Counted from the first letter of the stretch, positions 15,468 through 24,513 are shown. The stretch is 64,000 nucleotides of DNA from RGIG4608 sp045635885 (GCA_045635885.1 JAZTWO010000065.1:1-64000), one strand, 5' to 3'. Notes: a model not told the origin generated them from the sequence alone. Translations and numbers: made by a program.

Positions 15468-16628
15468 TTGACAAATTTACTTATTAAGCTATTCGTTAAG
15501 GATTTTGACGACGTCAAAAGCAGATCCGTGCGCCAAAATTATGGCACAATGACGAGCATTGTTGGAATTATTATCAACTTTTTGCTCTTTGTTGGCAAGT
15601 TTGCCGTGGGTACGCTTTTTGGTTCGGTGGCGATTTCTGCGGATGCTATTAACAATCTTTCTGATGCGGGCTCATCCTTTATCTCGCTAATCAGCTTTAA
15701 AATTTCATCAAAGCCTGCCGACCGTGAGCATCCTTTTGGACATGCACGAATCGAATACATTGCCTCGATGGCGGTTGGGGTTATTGTTATTTTTATCGGC
15801 TTTGATTTATTGAAGGAATCGTTCTTTAAAATTTTGACTCCGAGTCCCATGACCAAGAGCTTTATTGTTCTTGTGGTGCTTGGTGTTTCAATTTTGGCAA
15901 AGCTTTGGCTTGGGATTTTTTATCGCAGTATTGCAAAGAAAATCAATTCCGAGATTTTAAAGGCGGCAAGTGCTGACAGTTTTTCTGACGTGCTTTCAAC
16001 AGGTGCTACGCTTATTTCTGCGGTTATTTGGATGACTTTGGATTTGAATATCGACGCATACGTTGGTCTTGTGGTTTCGATTTTCATTATTATTGCAGGA
16101 CTTAAAATTCTTAATGAGAACAAAAATATCATACTTGGCTCTGCGCCCGACGAAGAAATTATTGGATTGATTAAAGAAAAGGCGCTTGAGGACCATAGAA
16201 TTATTGGTATTCACGATCTTATGGTGCATTCATACGGCGCAGGGGCGACTATTGCTTCTTTTCATGCCGAGGTTGACGGAAAAAGCAACTTTTTTGAGGT
16301 GCATGACTTGATTGACAATATTGAAAAGCAGCTTTATTCCGAATACAACATCACCTGCACAATACACATGGACCCTGTGGTGACGGATGATGAAAAAATT
16401 AACGCATTGAAATTAAAGGTTGATGGCGCAGTGAAGTCGGTTGGTGAAAACCTTCGTTTTCACGATTTCAGATGTGTTGAAGGTCCAACACACACAAATC
16501 TTATTTTTGACATTGAAATCCCCTTTGAAGAAAAGAGGGGGAACAAGGAAATTCTTGCGCTTGTAGAGGCGGAGATTAAGAAAATCGACAAAACTTATTT
16601 TGTCGTTATTAACGTTGACAGAGTTTGA
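15468..16628 (+). CDS. cation diffusion facilitator, probable Mn2+ exporter
   Basis: A 386-aa CDF transporter: six helices (~30-230), then a cytoplasmic metal-binding domain with a His/Asp-rich C-terminus. The family exports divalent metals in exchange for protons. The transport-site residues read N62-x3-D66 in helix 2 and D170-x3-D174 in helix 5. Zinc exporters such as YiiP have D-x3-D and H-x3-D, whereas manganese exporters of the MntE type have N/D-D and D-D, so Mn2+ is the likely substrate. The start is TTG at 15468 with GAGG 8 nt upstream. First of four co-oriented genes. Confidence 0.85.
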   Translation: MTNLLIKLFVKDFDDVKSRSVRQNYGTMTSIVGIIINFLLFVGKFAVGTLFGSVAISADAINNLSDAGSSFISLISFKISSKPADREHPFGHARIEYIASMAVGVIVIFIGFDLLKESFFKILTPSPMTKSFIVLVVLGVSILAKLWLGIFYRSIAKKINSEILKAASADSFSDVLSTGATLISAVIWMTLDLNIDAYVGLVVSIFIIIAGLKILNENKNIILGSAPDEEIIGLIKEKALEDHRIIGIHDLMVHSYGAGATIASFHAEVDGKSNFFEVHDLIDNIEKQLYSEYNITCTIHMDPVVTDDEKINALKLKVDGAVKSVGENLRFHDFRCVEGPTHTNLIFDIEIPFEEKRGNKEILALVEAEIKKIDKTYFVVINVDRV

Positions 16629-16658
16629 TACATAAAAATTTTCGAAAGGGGGTAAAAT

Positions 16659-17660
16659 ATGGCAAGACGTATTGGCATTGATCTTGGATCGGCAAACACT
16701 TTGATTTATCTTGAGGAAGCGGGAATAATTCTTTCTGTTCCCACGGTTATTTCTATAGACAAAAATAGCGGCAAGGATCTTTGCGTTGGTGTAAACGCCA
16801 AAAAGATGCTTGGCAAAACCCCGAAAAATATAAAGGTGTCGCGTCCTGTAAGAGAAGGTGTTATTGCCGATATGGATGATACAACCTTGCTTATCTCCAG
16901 GTTGCTTGAAAAGGCGGAGCTTGTTTCTTTCCTTTCAAGGCCAGATGCGTACGTTTGTGTTCCAAGCAAATGTACCGAGGTTGAGCGACGTGCGGTGCAA
17001 ACTGCCATTTATGAGGCAGGAACAAGAAATGTCAGTCTTGTTCAAGAGCCATTGGCTGCAGCCATTGGTGCAGGACTCAAGGTTCTTAGCGCAAAGGGTT
17101 GCATGATTGTCGACATTGGAGAGGGAACAACTGAGAGTGCAGTTATTAGCCGTGGCGATATTGTGGTTTCTCGCTCACAAAAGATTGCAGGCGCAAATCT
17201 TGACAAAGCGATTATCAACTATTTCCACAATGAACGTAGAATTGAAATTGGCGAGCTCACTGCAGAAAGACTTAAAATTAAGCTTGCAACTGCACATCCT
17301 AAAATTGACAGGGGAGAGGCGCAGGTTATTGGAAGAAATCTTAACAACGGTATGGTTATTTCTTCAACTGCGACAAGCAAGGAAATTTATTATGCGATTA
17401 AGCCCGCATTGGCTTCGATTGTTCATCAAATTAAACTTACGCTTGAGGCAACTCCTCCTGAACTGACAAGTGACGTTTGTGAAAATGGAATTGTGCTTAC
17501 GGGTGGTGGCGCTTTGATTCCTGGACTTGCGGAATACATTAGCTCTGAACTTAGAATCAAGGTAAGTGTTGCTCCAAAACCTCTTGAAAGTGTTTGCGTT
17601 GGTATTGGCAGAATGATTGAGAGTCGTGGCGAGCTTAATAAAATTTTGTATAGAGATTGA
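16659..17660 (+). CDS. MreB/Mbl-family actin-like protein
   Basis: A 333-aa bacterial actin that should form membrane filaments guiding cell-wall elongation. Phosphate-1 (GIDLGSANTLIYL), connect and adenosine (GIVLTGGGALIPGL) motifs are present. Phosphate-2 reads DIGEGTTE instead of the usual DIGGGTTE, and the sequence is more diverged than housekeeping MreB. No mreC/mreD follows, so it is probably an accessory MreB paralogue (Mbl/MreBH type). It lies 30 nt after the CDF gene with an AAGGGGG RBS. Confidence 0.85.
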   Translation: MARRIGIDLGSANTLIYLEEAGIILSVPTVISIDKNSGKDLCVGVNAKKMLGKTPKNIKVSRPVREGVIADMDDTTLLISRLLEKAELVSFLSRPDAYVCVPSKCTEVERRAVQTAIYEAGTRNVSLVQEPLAAAIGAGLKVLSAKGCMIVDIGEGTTESAVISRGDIVVSRSQKIAGANLDKAIINYFHNERRIEIGELTAERLKIKLATAHPKIDRGEAQVIGRNLNNGMVISSTATSKEIYYAIKPALASIVHQIKLTLEATPPELTSDVCENGIVLTGGGALIPGLAEYISSELRIKVSVAPKPLESVCVGIGRMIESRGELNKILYRD

Positions 17661-17688
17661 ATTATTATTTTAAAGAAAGGGATTGGAT

Positions 17689-19125
17689 ATGGTATTTTCA
17701 TCAAACGAGTTTTTGTTTTTATATTTGCCCCTTTCTTTTATTTTGTATTTTATTACTCCCATAAAATTCAGAAACCTTGCACTTTTTATTGTTAGCTTGG
17801 TGTTCTATGGTTGGGAAAAGCCAATTTACCTTTTGATAATGCTTTTTATCATTGTGGTAAACTATGTTTTTGGCTATCTGATTGACAGCGCAGGCGAGGA
17901 TGCTTCAAAGAAAAAGAAGATGTTGATTATCGGTGTTGCGATAAATATTGCGACGCTTGGATTTTTTAAATACACTGACTTTTTGATTACAACTCTTGCA
18001 CGAATTCCGTTTCTCTCTTCACTTGAGCCGATTGGAATTGCGCTCCCGATTGGAATTTCGTTTTATACCTTCCAATCAATGTCATATATAATCGACGTTT
18101 ACAGGGGTACGTCAACTGTTCAAAAGAAGTTTAGTAACTTCGGCGCGTACGTTTCTATGTTCCCCCAATTGATTGCGGGCCCGATTGTTCGCTATTCGGA
18201 CGTGGATAGGGAGCTTAACGAAAGAAAGCACACGCTTGATGAGAGTGCGGATGGCGCACGTCGATTTGTTGTCGGCCTTGCCAAAAAGGTGCTTCTTGCC
18301 GACACTGCCGGCGCTATGTGGGAGCAGATTAGGGATATTCCGAGAGGTGAAGCGAGTGTGCTGATCTTGTGGCTTGGAATTATTCTTTATGCATTCCAAA
18401 TTTATTTTGATTTTTCGGGATATTCTGATATGGCTATTGGGCTTGGTAAAATTCTTGGCTTCCATTTCCCCGAAAACTTCAATTATCCCTATATTTCAAA
18501 GAGTATTACAGAATTTTGGAGAAGATGGCACATCACTCTTTCGACTTGGTTTAAGGAGTACGTTTACATTCCCCTTGGTGGCAACCGCAAGGGAACAAAG
18601 CGTCTTGTTTTGAATTTGCTCATAGTTTGGGCATTGACGGGGCTTTGGCACGGTGCTTCTTGGAACTTTGTTTTGTGGGGCTTATATTATTTTGCTTTGC
18701 TGGTGATAGAAAAACTATTTTTGTCGAAGTGGCTTGAGAAAATTCCTGCGGCACTTGGTCATATCTATGCTTTGTTTTTCATTTTGATTGGTTGGCTCAT
18801 TTTCTATTTCAAGAGTGATCTTGGTGGGCTTAAGGAATTTTCATCATATCTTTGCGCTATGCTTGGTCTTTCGGGCTTGCCCTTGGCAAATGGGGAATTC
18901 ACCTACGTTTTTGTTAGAAATTTGTTCCTTATCTTTGTTCTTTGCTTTGCTTGCACGCCCTATCCAAAGGAGCTTTTTGCAAGCGTGAAGGCAAAGATGA
19001 ACGGAGAGGGTAAAAGGTTTATTTTTACCGTTGTGTTTGATATTTTGATTGTTGCAATTTTTGCTCTTTGCATTGTGTATATTTCATCTTCGGAATACAG
19101 ACCGAATATTTATTTTGAATTTTAG
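17689..19125 (+). CDS. MBOAT-family membrane O-acyltransferase
   Basis: A 478-aa polytopic protein of the AlgI/DltB type that moves acyl groups onto extracellular polysaccharides or other polymers. It begins MVFSSNEFLFLYLPL, the usual opening for this subfamily. It contains ITEFWRRWHITLSTWF and LWHGASWNF; the second holds the conserved active-site His. A TTG two codons upstream (17683) is in frame, but the AAAGGG spacing and the family start favour the ATG. The usual partner (AlgJ/DHHW-like protein) is not adjacent. The substrate is unknown; the MreB-like neighbour hints at the cell envelope. Confidence 0.87.
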   Translation: MVFSSNEFLFLYLPLSFILYFITPIKFRNLALFIVSLVFYGWEKPIYLLIMLFIIVVNYVFGYLIDSAGEDASKKKKMLIIGVAINIATLGFFKYTDFLITTLARIPFLSSLEPIGIALPIGISFYTFQSMSYIIDVYRGTSTVQKKFSNFGAYVSMFPQLIAGPIVRYSDVDRELNERKHTLDESADGARRFVVGLAKKVLLADTAGAMWEQIRDIPRGEASVLILWLGIILYAFQIYFDFSGYSDMAIGLGKILGFHFPENFNYPYISKSITEFWRRWHITLSTWFKEYVYIPLGGNRKGTKRLVLNLLIVWALTGLWHGASWNFVLWGLYYFALLVIEKLFLSKWLEKIPAALGHIYALFFILIGWLIFYFKSDLGGLKEFSSYLCAMLGLSGLPLANGEFTYVFVRNLFLIFVLCFACTPYPKELFASVKAKMNGEGKRFIFTVVFDILIVAIFALCIVYISSSEYRPNIYFEF

Positions 19126-19136
19126 GGGGACGGGAT

Positions 19137-19478
19137 ATGGAGCAGTTAGAAAAAAAGCTTTTTACCAAAAATGATGCCTCGTTTATTTGTGCTCACTGTG
19201 GAAAAGAGGTTAAGCCCCTTGGATATTCATCAAGAAATCACTGTCCTTTTTGCTTGTGGTCTCTCCACGTTGACAACAACCCCGGTGACCGTGAAAACAC
19301 CTGCCGTGCACCGATGGAGCCGATTTTTGCGGAGGTTGATTCCAAAAAAGGCTTTGTTATTGTGCATAAGTGCACAAAATGTGGCGAGATTAAGCGCAAT
19401 CGCTCGGCACATGAGGCGAGTGTGCAGCCCGACAACAGAATGTTGCTTATAAAATTGACTGCAGGTCAAAGAAGTTAA
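19137..19478 (+). CDS. RNHCP domain zinc-ribbon protein
   Basis: A 113-aa protein with the diagnostic SRNHCPFCLWSLHVD and PGDR motifs of the RNHCP family, plus two CxxC pairs (CAHC; CTKC) and CPFC that could bind zinc. The molecular function is unknown; an RNA- or nucleic-acid-related role is only suggested by the zinc ribbons. It lies 11 nt after the MBOAT gene with a G-rich RBS and ends the four-gene run. Confidence 0.85.
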   Translation: MEQLEKKLFTKNDASFICAHCGKEVKPLGYSSRNHCPFCLWSLHVDNNPGDRENTCRAPMEPIFAEVDSKKGFVIVHKCTKCGEIKRNRSAHEASVQPDNRMLLIKLTAGQRS

Positions 19479-19483
19479 ATAAC

Positions 19484-19517
19484 AAAGACGGACTTGAAAA
19501 GTCCGTCTTTTGTTTAT
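19484..19517. terminator. bidirectional terminator between convergent genes
   Basis: AAGACGGACTT-GAA-AAGTCCGTCTT with T-rich flank on the plus strand. It separates the RNHCP gene from the convergent membrane-protein gene, whose stop at 19514 lies at its edge. Confidence 0.8.
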
Positions 19518-20377
19518 TTTTCAGTTTCTGTTTCTGAAATTTCTTCGATTTCTTCTATTTCTTGAATTGGGGAGTTGAGTTCGTCCCATTCTTTCTTTGA
19601 ATAGAAGCTTGCGTTATTCGCAAATCGAACAAGCTCAAGGGCGACGATAATGGATATTATCAAAACGATTATCATTTGATAAAATCTTGTATTGTCCCCA
19701 AAATTATTTTTGTGGTGGGCGATAATGTATGCCACTGAAAGAGAAATGCCTGTGTGGAGTGTGATGAGCATTGAAAAGAAATGCCATCTTGAATGCGTTC
19801 CCTCATAAAGTCTTTTTGCTTCATATAATATATACGTCATAAATGCCATTGAAAATACTGAAAAAAGTATATTTTCCACCGAATTGACGTGACGCATATA
19901 ATTTGAATTATTTAAAAGCATTGTTATTATGGGGAAGAGTGCGGATGCGTAGGTGAGAATGATTTTTGTGCTGCTTGATTTATATCCGTTTTTGGCATTA
20001 CAAATCAAAACGTAAATTGCGAAAGCGAACGCACCGTAAAAGCTCCAGATGAGGATTATGCTTGTGAATTTAAGAAATCCCACGAGAACTGCCACAAAAA
20101 TGGCGATTGCCGCAAGCATTTGCGGGATTTGGATTGCGCCCACGTCATTTGTTGTGTATATTATTGTCTTTTTATTGATAATCAAGGCTGTGGCAAACGA
20201 GGTGGCAATTCCCAAAAAGTAGAGTATTGAAAAGAGAATGGGGGAAGTGCCTTGTGTGAAATACCCCTCTGTAAATTCAAAGCAACGAATGAATGCCACA
20301 GTTAAGAAAAGGGTTGAAAGGGTGGTTAATCCCACCGAGGCATATGTGAATATTTTGATTTTTTTCTTGATGTCCAT
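19514..20377 (-). CDS. uncharacterised polytopic membrane protein
   Basis: 287 aa with seven or eight predicted membrane helices and a short, very acidic cytoplasmic tail (EEIEEISETETE). I do not recognise the family. The frame stays open upstream to 20854, but GGAG lies 7 nt before the ATG at 20377, and the upstream part is AT-rich and low complexity. The gene stands alone, convergent with the CDF-to-RNHCP run and divergent from the ribosomal superoperon. A TATAAT-like box lies about 30 nt upstream of the start without a good -35. Confidence 0.65.
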   Translation of the reverse strand: MDIKKKIKIFTYASVGLTTLSTLFLTVAFIRCFEFTEGYFTQGTSPILFSILYFLGIATSFATALIINKKTIIYTTNDVGAIQIPQMLAAIAIFVAVLVGFLKFTSIILIWSFYGAFAFAIYVLICNAKNGYKSSSTKIILTYASALFPIITMLLNNSNYMRHVNSVENILFSVFSMAFMTYILYEAKRLYEGTHSRWHFFSMLITLHTGISLSVAYIIAHHKNNFGDNTRFYQMIIVLIISIIVALELVRFANNASFYSKKEWDELNSPIQEIEEIEEISETETEK

Positions 20378-20611
20378 ATTTTGCTCCATTAGTGATTTTA
20401 CATAATTATAGACCATAATTGTTAATAAATTGTTAAAACAGAGTGATTTTGGTGATTTTTTATTAAAATGTGATAAAAAACTGTGTTTTTGAGTTAAATT
20501 TTGGGGCAAAAACCTTGTAAAAATGATAAAAATCACCTGTTTTTGTGTATGTTGTATATTTTTGGCGGTAAAAATGTGTGAAAATTCTACGAAATCACTA
20601 TATAAAAGGTC
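20378..20611. other. AT-rich intergenic region upstream of the S10 promoter
   Basis: No gene is visible. The region is unusually rich in A/T, with a long-range inverted repeat (GGTGATTTTT near 20450; AAAAATCACC near 20530). It separates the minus-strand membrane protein from the S10 promoter. Confidence 0.5.
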
Positions 20612-20640
20612 TTGATTTTGGGGCTGATATATGGTATAAT
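20612..20640 (+). promoter_or_regulatory. promoter of the ribosomal protein superoperon
   Basis: TTGATT (20612-20617), 17-nt spacer, TATAAT (20635-20640) with a TG extended -10. This is the only strong promoter seen before rpsJ and probably drives the genes through rplQ. Confidence 0.8.
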
Positions 20641-20646
20641 TGCTCT

Positions 20647-20968
20647 GCTTGATATGCGATGAAGCGAGAGGTTGCTGCGAAAGCAGGTAATTTTCGTGGA
20701 GTATGTCCGTTAAACGGGCGCAAAAATTCCTTAAAAGGTTAGGGAGCTTTGTGGATTTCCGGAGTTTGTTGGCACAAAAATGCCTCAAAGTCCGTTTTTG
20801 TAAGGAAAAACGCAAAACACCCGACACCGTGTTCAAGGAAAATGCCCCACTCAATATCGCAGGTGGCGAAAAACACTACATTTATTATATATATGCGTGT
20901 GCGAACACAATATATAGTGAACTGGTTGAAATCGCCAAAAGCGAAATCTTAAAAGGAGGCACAAGAAA
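20647..20968 (+). promoter_or_regulatory. S10 operon untranslated leader
   Basis: About 320 nt lie between the promoter and rpsJ. The 5' part can fold into short hairpins, including CTGC-GAAA-GCAG near 20674 and GTCCGTT-AAACGGGC near 20706. Long S10 leaders bind a ribosomal protein (L4 in E. coli) for feedback control; that this one does so is inference. A small open frame inside (20703-20978) lacks an RBS and overlaps rpsJ, so I do not call it a gene. Confidence 0.5.
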
Positions 20969-21280
20969 ATGGCAGTAAAGGAAAGAATCCGTGTTAGACT
21001 TAAGAGCTACGACCACAAGCTTATCGACACAGCGGCTGAAAAGATCGTTGAAGTTGCTAAGAGAAATGGCGCTACAGTTTCCGGTCCTATCCCGCTCCCC
21101 ACAGAGAGAGAAATTATCACAATTCTCCGTGCGGTTCACAAATATAAGGATAGCCGTGAACAGTTCGAGCTCAGAACACACAAAAGACTCATTGATATTC
21201 TCAAGCCCTCTGCAAAGGTTGCAGAAGCTCTTATGAATATTGAATTGCCCGCAGGCGTTGAAATCGAAGTTCAGGTTTAA
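20969..21280 (+). CDS. rpsJ: 30S ribosomal protein S10
   Basis: 103 aa, full length. Contains the conserved RVRLKSYDHKLID start and the GPIPLPT loop that contacts 16S rRNA in the 30S head. S10 also acts as NusE in antitermination. An AGGAGG RBS precedes the ATG. First gene of the S10 operon, after a long leader. Unlike most genes here it is separated from the next by 138 nt. Confidence 0.98.
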   Translation: MAVKERIRVRLKSYDHKLIDTAAEKIVEVAKRNGATVSGPIPLPTEREIITILRAVHKYKDSREQFELRTHKRLIDILKPSAKVAEALMNIELPAGVEIEVQV

Positions 21281-21327
21281 TCAAGCACTTCGTTTCATAA
21301 AATGCAAACACATTTCTAGTACAAAAT

Positions 21328-21342
21328 TGTCGCACGGCGACA
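21328..21342 (+). promoter_or_regulatory. hairpin between rpsJ and rplC
   Basis: TGTCGC-ACG-GCGACA followed by CTTTTG, in the 138-nt rpsJ-rplC gap. It is too weak in T residues for a sure terminator and could be partial attenuation or an RNA-processing site. Confidence 0.35.
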
Positions 21343-21418
21343 CTTTTGTCGGTCAAGTTGGCGTAGCACGAAAGTGAAATACAAAGCGTCAACCAATAAC
21401 CTACAGGAGGAACACAAA

Positions 21419-22048
21419 ATGAAAAGTGGTATTATCGGTAAGAAGATCGGTATGACACAGATCTTCGACGAAATCGGAAACGTTATTCCGGTTACGGTAA
21501 TCGAGGCAGGTCCCTGCGTAGTTGCGCAGAAGAAGACTGTCGAAAATGACGGTTATGACGCCGTTCAGCTCGGTTTCATGGATGTTAAGGAAAAACACAT
21601 GACAAAAGCAGAAAAAGGTCATTTTGAAAAAGCAGGCGTTCCTGCAAAGAAGCATCTTAAGGAATTCCGCCTTGACGATTGCGCATCTCTTAACCTTGGT
21701 GACGTTATCACTGTCGAAACCTTCGCCGCTGGTGAAAAAGTCGACGTTACAGGTATAACAAAGGGTCATGGTTACACAGGTGCTATCAAGAGATGGAATC
21801 TTCATTTGCTTGGTCAGACTCACGGTATCGGTCCCATCCACCGTCAGTCCGGTTCTATGGGTGTTATCGACCCTGCCAGAATTTTCAAGAACAAGAAGAT
21901 GGCTGGTCAATACGGTAATGAACAGGTAACTGTTTTGAATTTGAACGTTGTTAAGATTGATGCTGAAAAGAATCTTATCGCTGTTAAGGGTGCTATTCCC
22001 GGTCCTAAGGGCGGTATCGTATTCGTTCGCACATCTTGCAAAGCATAA
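21419..22048 (+). CDS. rplC: 50S ribosomal protein L3
   Basis: 209 aa. Starts MKSGIIGKKIGMTQIFDE and holds the conserved HGIGPIHRQSGSMG loop that reaches the peptidyl transferase centre, including the Gln that PrmB methylates in some species. The frame is open upstream to 21374, but AGGAGG lies 8 nt before the ATG at 21419. Binds near the 3' end of 23S rRNA and starts 50S assembly. Confidence 0.98.
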   Translation: MKSGIIGKKIGMTQIFDEIGNVIPVTVIEAGPCVVAQKKTVENDGYDAVQLGFMDVKEKHMTKAEKGHFEKAGVPAKKHLKEFRLDDCASLNLGDVITVETFAAGEKVDVTGITKGHGYTGAIKRWNLHLLGQTHGIGPIHRQSGSMGVIDPARIFKNKKMAGQYGNEQVTVLNLNVVKIDAEKNLIAVKGAIPGPKGGIVFVRTSCKA

Positions 22049-22068
22049 GCGGAAGGAGGAACTGAATA

Positions 22069-22692
22069 ATGCCAAACGTAAAAGTTGTTAATATGGCAGG
22101 CAAAGAGGTTGGCGAAATCACATTGTCTGACGTTATTTTCGGAGCTGAAGTTAATGAAGCAGTTCTCCACGCTGCAGTAAGAGCGTTCCTTATGAATCAG
22201 AGACAGGGAACACAGTCCACTCTTACAAGAAGCGAAGTTTCCGGTGGCGGTAGAAAGCCTTGGAGACAGAAGGGTACAGGTAGAGCTCGTCAGGGTTCAA
22301 CTCGTTCTCCTCAGTGGACACACGGTGGTATCGCTCTTGGTCCTAAGCCCAGAGATTATCACATCGACATGAACAAGAAGACAAAGAGAGTTGCTCTTTA
22401 CAGCGCATTGTCTGCTAAGGTTGCTGCTGGTGACCTCATCGTAGTTGACGACATCAAGGTTGAAGGCTACAAGACAAAGACTATCGTTAACATGCTTAAC
22501 GCTATCGGTGCTGACAGAAAGGCACTCATCGTTCTTGATGCAGTTGATAACTGCGTAATTAAGAGTGCAGCTAACATTCCCGGTGTTAAGACAACACTTG
22601 CTAACACAGTAAATGTTTATGACATTCTTAATGCAAACAAATTCGTTGTTTCAAAAGCAGCGGTTGCAAAACTTGAGGAGGTGTTCGCATAA
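22069..22692 (+). CDS. rplD: 50S ribosomal protein L4
   Basis: 207 aa. The long loop with GGGRKPWRQKGTGRARQGS lines the polypeptide exit tunnel; changes here give macrolide resistance in other bacteria. L4 is the autoregulator of the S10 operon in E. coli, so it is the first candidate to bind the leader at 20647-20968. Its stop codon overlaps the rplW start by one base (TAATG). Confidence 0.98.
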   Translation: MPNVKVVNMAGKEVGEITLSDVIFGAEVNEAVLHAAVRAFLMNQRQGTQSTLTRSEVSGGGRKPWRQKGTGRARQGSTRSPQWTHGGIALGPKPRDYHIDMNKKTKRVALYSALSAKVAAGDLIVVDDIKVEGYKTKTIVNMLNAIGADRKALIVLDAVDNCVIKSAANIPGVKTTLANTVNVYDILNANKFVVSKAAVAKLEEVFA

Positions 22693-22985
22693 TGAAAATG
22701 ATTCAGGATATTATCGTTGCTCCCGTTATCACAGAAGCGAGCATGGACCGTATTGCAAACAAGACATACACTTTCAAGGTTGCTAAAAACGCAACAAAGC
22801 CTGAGATTGCTCACGCTGTTGAAGTTATGTTCGGTGTAAAGGTTGATAAGGTTAACACCATCAACGTTAAGAGAAAAGCGAAGAGACAGGGTTACACAAG
22901 CGGCTACACAGCAGCATGGAAGAAAGCTATCGTTACACTTAAGGCTGATTCCAAGACCATTGAATTCTTCGAAGGTATGAACTAA
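22692..22985 (+). CDS. rplW: 50S ribosomal protein L23
   Basis: 97 aa, usual length. L23 sits at the tunnel exit and is the docking point for trigger factor and SRP. MIQDIIVAPVITEAS is the typical start, and KVDKVNTINVKRK is the conserved rRNA-binding stretch. It is translationally coupled to rplD through the TAATG overlap. Confidence 0.98.
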   Translation: MKMIQDIIVAPVITEASMDRIANKTYTFKVAKNATKPEIAHAVEVMFGVKVDKVNTINVKRKAKRQGYTSGYTAAWKKAIVTLKADSKTIEFFEGMN

Positions 22986-23005
22986 TAGCAGGAGGATAGA
23001 GAAAA

Positions 23006-23839
23006 ATGCCTACAATTAAATATAAGCCTACGACTCCTGCCAGAAGAAATATGACTGTTCCGTCTTTCGACGAGATCACAAAGTTTTCTCCTGAAAAGAG
23101 TCTCATAGTTACAAAGAAAAAACACGCAGGTAGAAATAACCTCGGTAGAATTACTGTTCGTCACCACGGCGGCGGTAACAAAGTTAAGTACAGAATCATC
23201 GACTTTAAGCGTACAGACGCTACTGCTAACACAGTAATCGGTGTTGAGTACGACCCCAACAGAAGCGCTTACATCGCTCTTCTTCAGAACGAAGCAGGCG
23301 ACAAGAGCTACATCATTGCTCCTGTTGGTCTTACAGATGGCGACGTTGTTTACTCCGGCGCAGATGCAGATATCAAGCCCGGTAACACACTCCCCATTGC
23401 CAACATTCCGGTTGGTACATTCATTCACAATATCGAGCTTTACCCCGGTAAGGGCGCTCAGCTCGTTCGTTCAGCCGGTGCTGCTGCTCAGCTTGTTTCT
23501 AAGGACAACGGCAACATGGCACAGGTAAGACTTCCTTCCGGTGAAGTTCGTCTTATCCGTCTTGACTGCAAGGCAACTATCGGTCAGGTTGGTAACATTG
23601 AGCACGATACTGTTAAGATCGGTAAGGCAGGTAAGACAAGACATATGGGTATCCGTCCCACAGTTCGTGGTTCTGTAATGAACCCCTGTGATCACCCTCA
23701 CGGTGGTGGTGAAGGTCGTTCTCCCATCGGTCGTCCTTCTCCTGTTACTCCTTGGGGTAAACCTGCTCTTGGTTATAAGACAAGAAACAAGAAGGCAAGA
23801 ACAAACAAATTCATCGTAAAACGCAGAAACGATAGATAA
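23006..23839 (+). CDS. rplB: 50S ribosomal protein L2
   Basis: 277 aa, full length. Starts with the TIKYKPTTPARRNMT segment and contains GRNNLGRITVRHHGGGNK and, near the C-terminus, NPCDHPHGGGEGRSPIGR, which holds the conserved His needed for peptidyl transferase activity. Essential for subunit joining. RBS AGGAGG. Confidence 0.98.
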   Translation: MPTIKYKPTTPARRNMTVPSFDEITKFSPEKSLIVTKKKHAGRNNLGRITVRHHGGGNKVKYRIIDFKRTDATANTVIGVEYDPNRSAYIALLQNEAGDKSYIIAPVGLTDGDVVYSGADADIKPGNTLPIANIPVGTFIHNIELYPGKGAQLVRSAGAAAQLVSKDNGNMAQVRLPSGEVRLIRLDCKATIGQVGNIEHDTVKIGKAGKTRHMGIRPTVRGSVMNPCDHPHGGGEGRSPIGRPSPVTPWGKPALGYKTRNKKARTNKFIVKRRNDR

Positions 23840-23853
23840 GGAGGGAATATAAT

Positions 23854-24135
23854 ATGAGCAGAAGTTTGAAGAAAGCACCTTTCGTAGAAGAAAAGCTCTA
23901 CGCAAGAATTTGTGCAATGAACGAAAAGAACGAAAAGAAAGTTCTTAAGACATGGTCTCGTGCTTCAACAATATTCCCTGAATTTGTTGGACACACAATC
24001 GCAGTTCACGACGGTCGTAAGCACGTTCCCGTATACGTAACTGAAGATATGGTTGGACATAAGCTTGGTGAATTTGCTCCCACAAGAACCTTTAAGGGTC
24101 ATGCAGGATCAAAGACATCTAACAATGGTAAATAA
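23854..24135 (+). CDS. rpsS: 30S ribosomal protein S19
   Basis: 93 aa. MSRSLKKAPFVEEKL and the C-terminal GEFAPTRTFKGHAG are family hallmarks. S19 forms a complex with S13 in the 30S head near the A-site tRNA. Separated by 14 nt from rplB with a GGAGG RBS. Confidence 0.98.
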   Translation: MSRSLKKAPFVEEKLYARICAMNEKNEKKVLKTWSRASTIFPEFVGHTIAVHDGRKHVPVYVTEDMVGHKLGEFAPTRTFKGHAGSKTSNNGK

Positions 24136-24152
24136 TAGAGGAGGAAGTTTCA

Positions 24153-24497
24153 ATGGAAAATAATGTAGCAAAAGCTCATCTTAAATATGCAAGAATTTCC
24201 CCTCGTAAGGTAAAGATCGTTCTTGACCTCATCAGAGGCAAGGATGCAGGTGTTGCAATGGGTATTCTTAAGAATACTAACAAGAGCGCGTCTGAATACC
24301 TTGTAAAGTTGTTGGGAAGCGCTATTGCAAATGCAGAGCACAACAATCATATGGATCCTTCAAAACTCTACGTTGCTGAATGCTTCGTTTGCCCCGGTCC
24401 TACTCTTAAGAGAATTATGCCCAGAGCAAAGGGAAGCGCAGACAGAATTTTGAAGAGAACTAGCCACGTTACTATCGTGGTTAAAGAAAGAGTCTAA
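24153..24497 (+). CDS. rplV: 50S ribosomal protein L22
   Basis: 114 aa. Contains ARISPRKVKIVLDLIRGK near the start and the beta-hairpin ending RAKGSADRILKRTSH that lines the exit tunnel at the L4 constriction. Binds several 23S rRNA domains. RBS GAGGAGG. Confidence 0.98.
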   Translation: MENNVAKAHLKYARISPRKVKIVLDLIRGKDAGVAMGILKNTNKSASEYLVKLLGSAIANAEHNNHMDPSKLYVAECFVCPGPTLKRIMPRAKGSADRILKRTSHVTIVVKERV

Positions 24498-24513
24498 ATA
24501 GGAGGTAGCTAAA

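Noticed and set aside
20703..20978. 91-codon open frame in the S10 leader
   Set aside because: No RBS, overlaps the rpsJ RBS and start, and lies in a region better explained as a structured leader.
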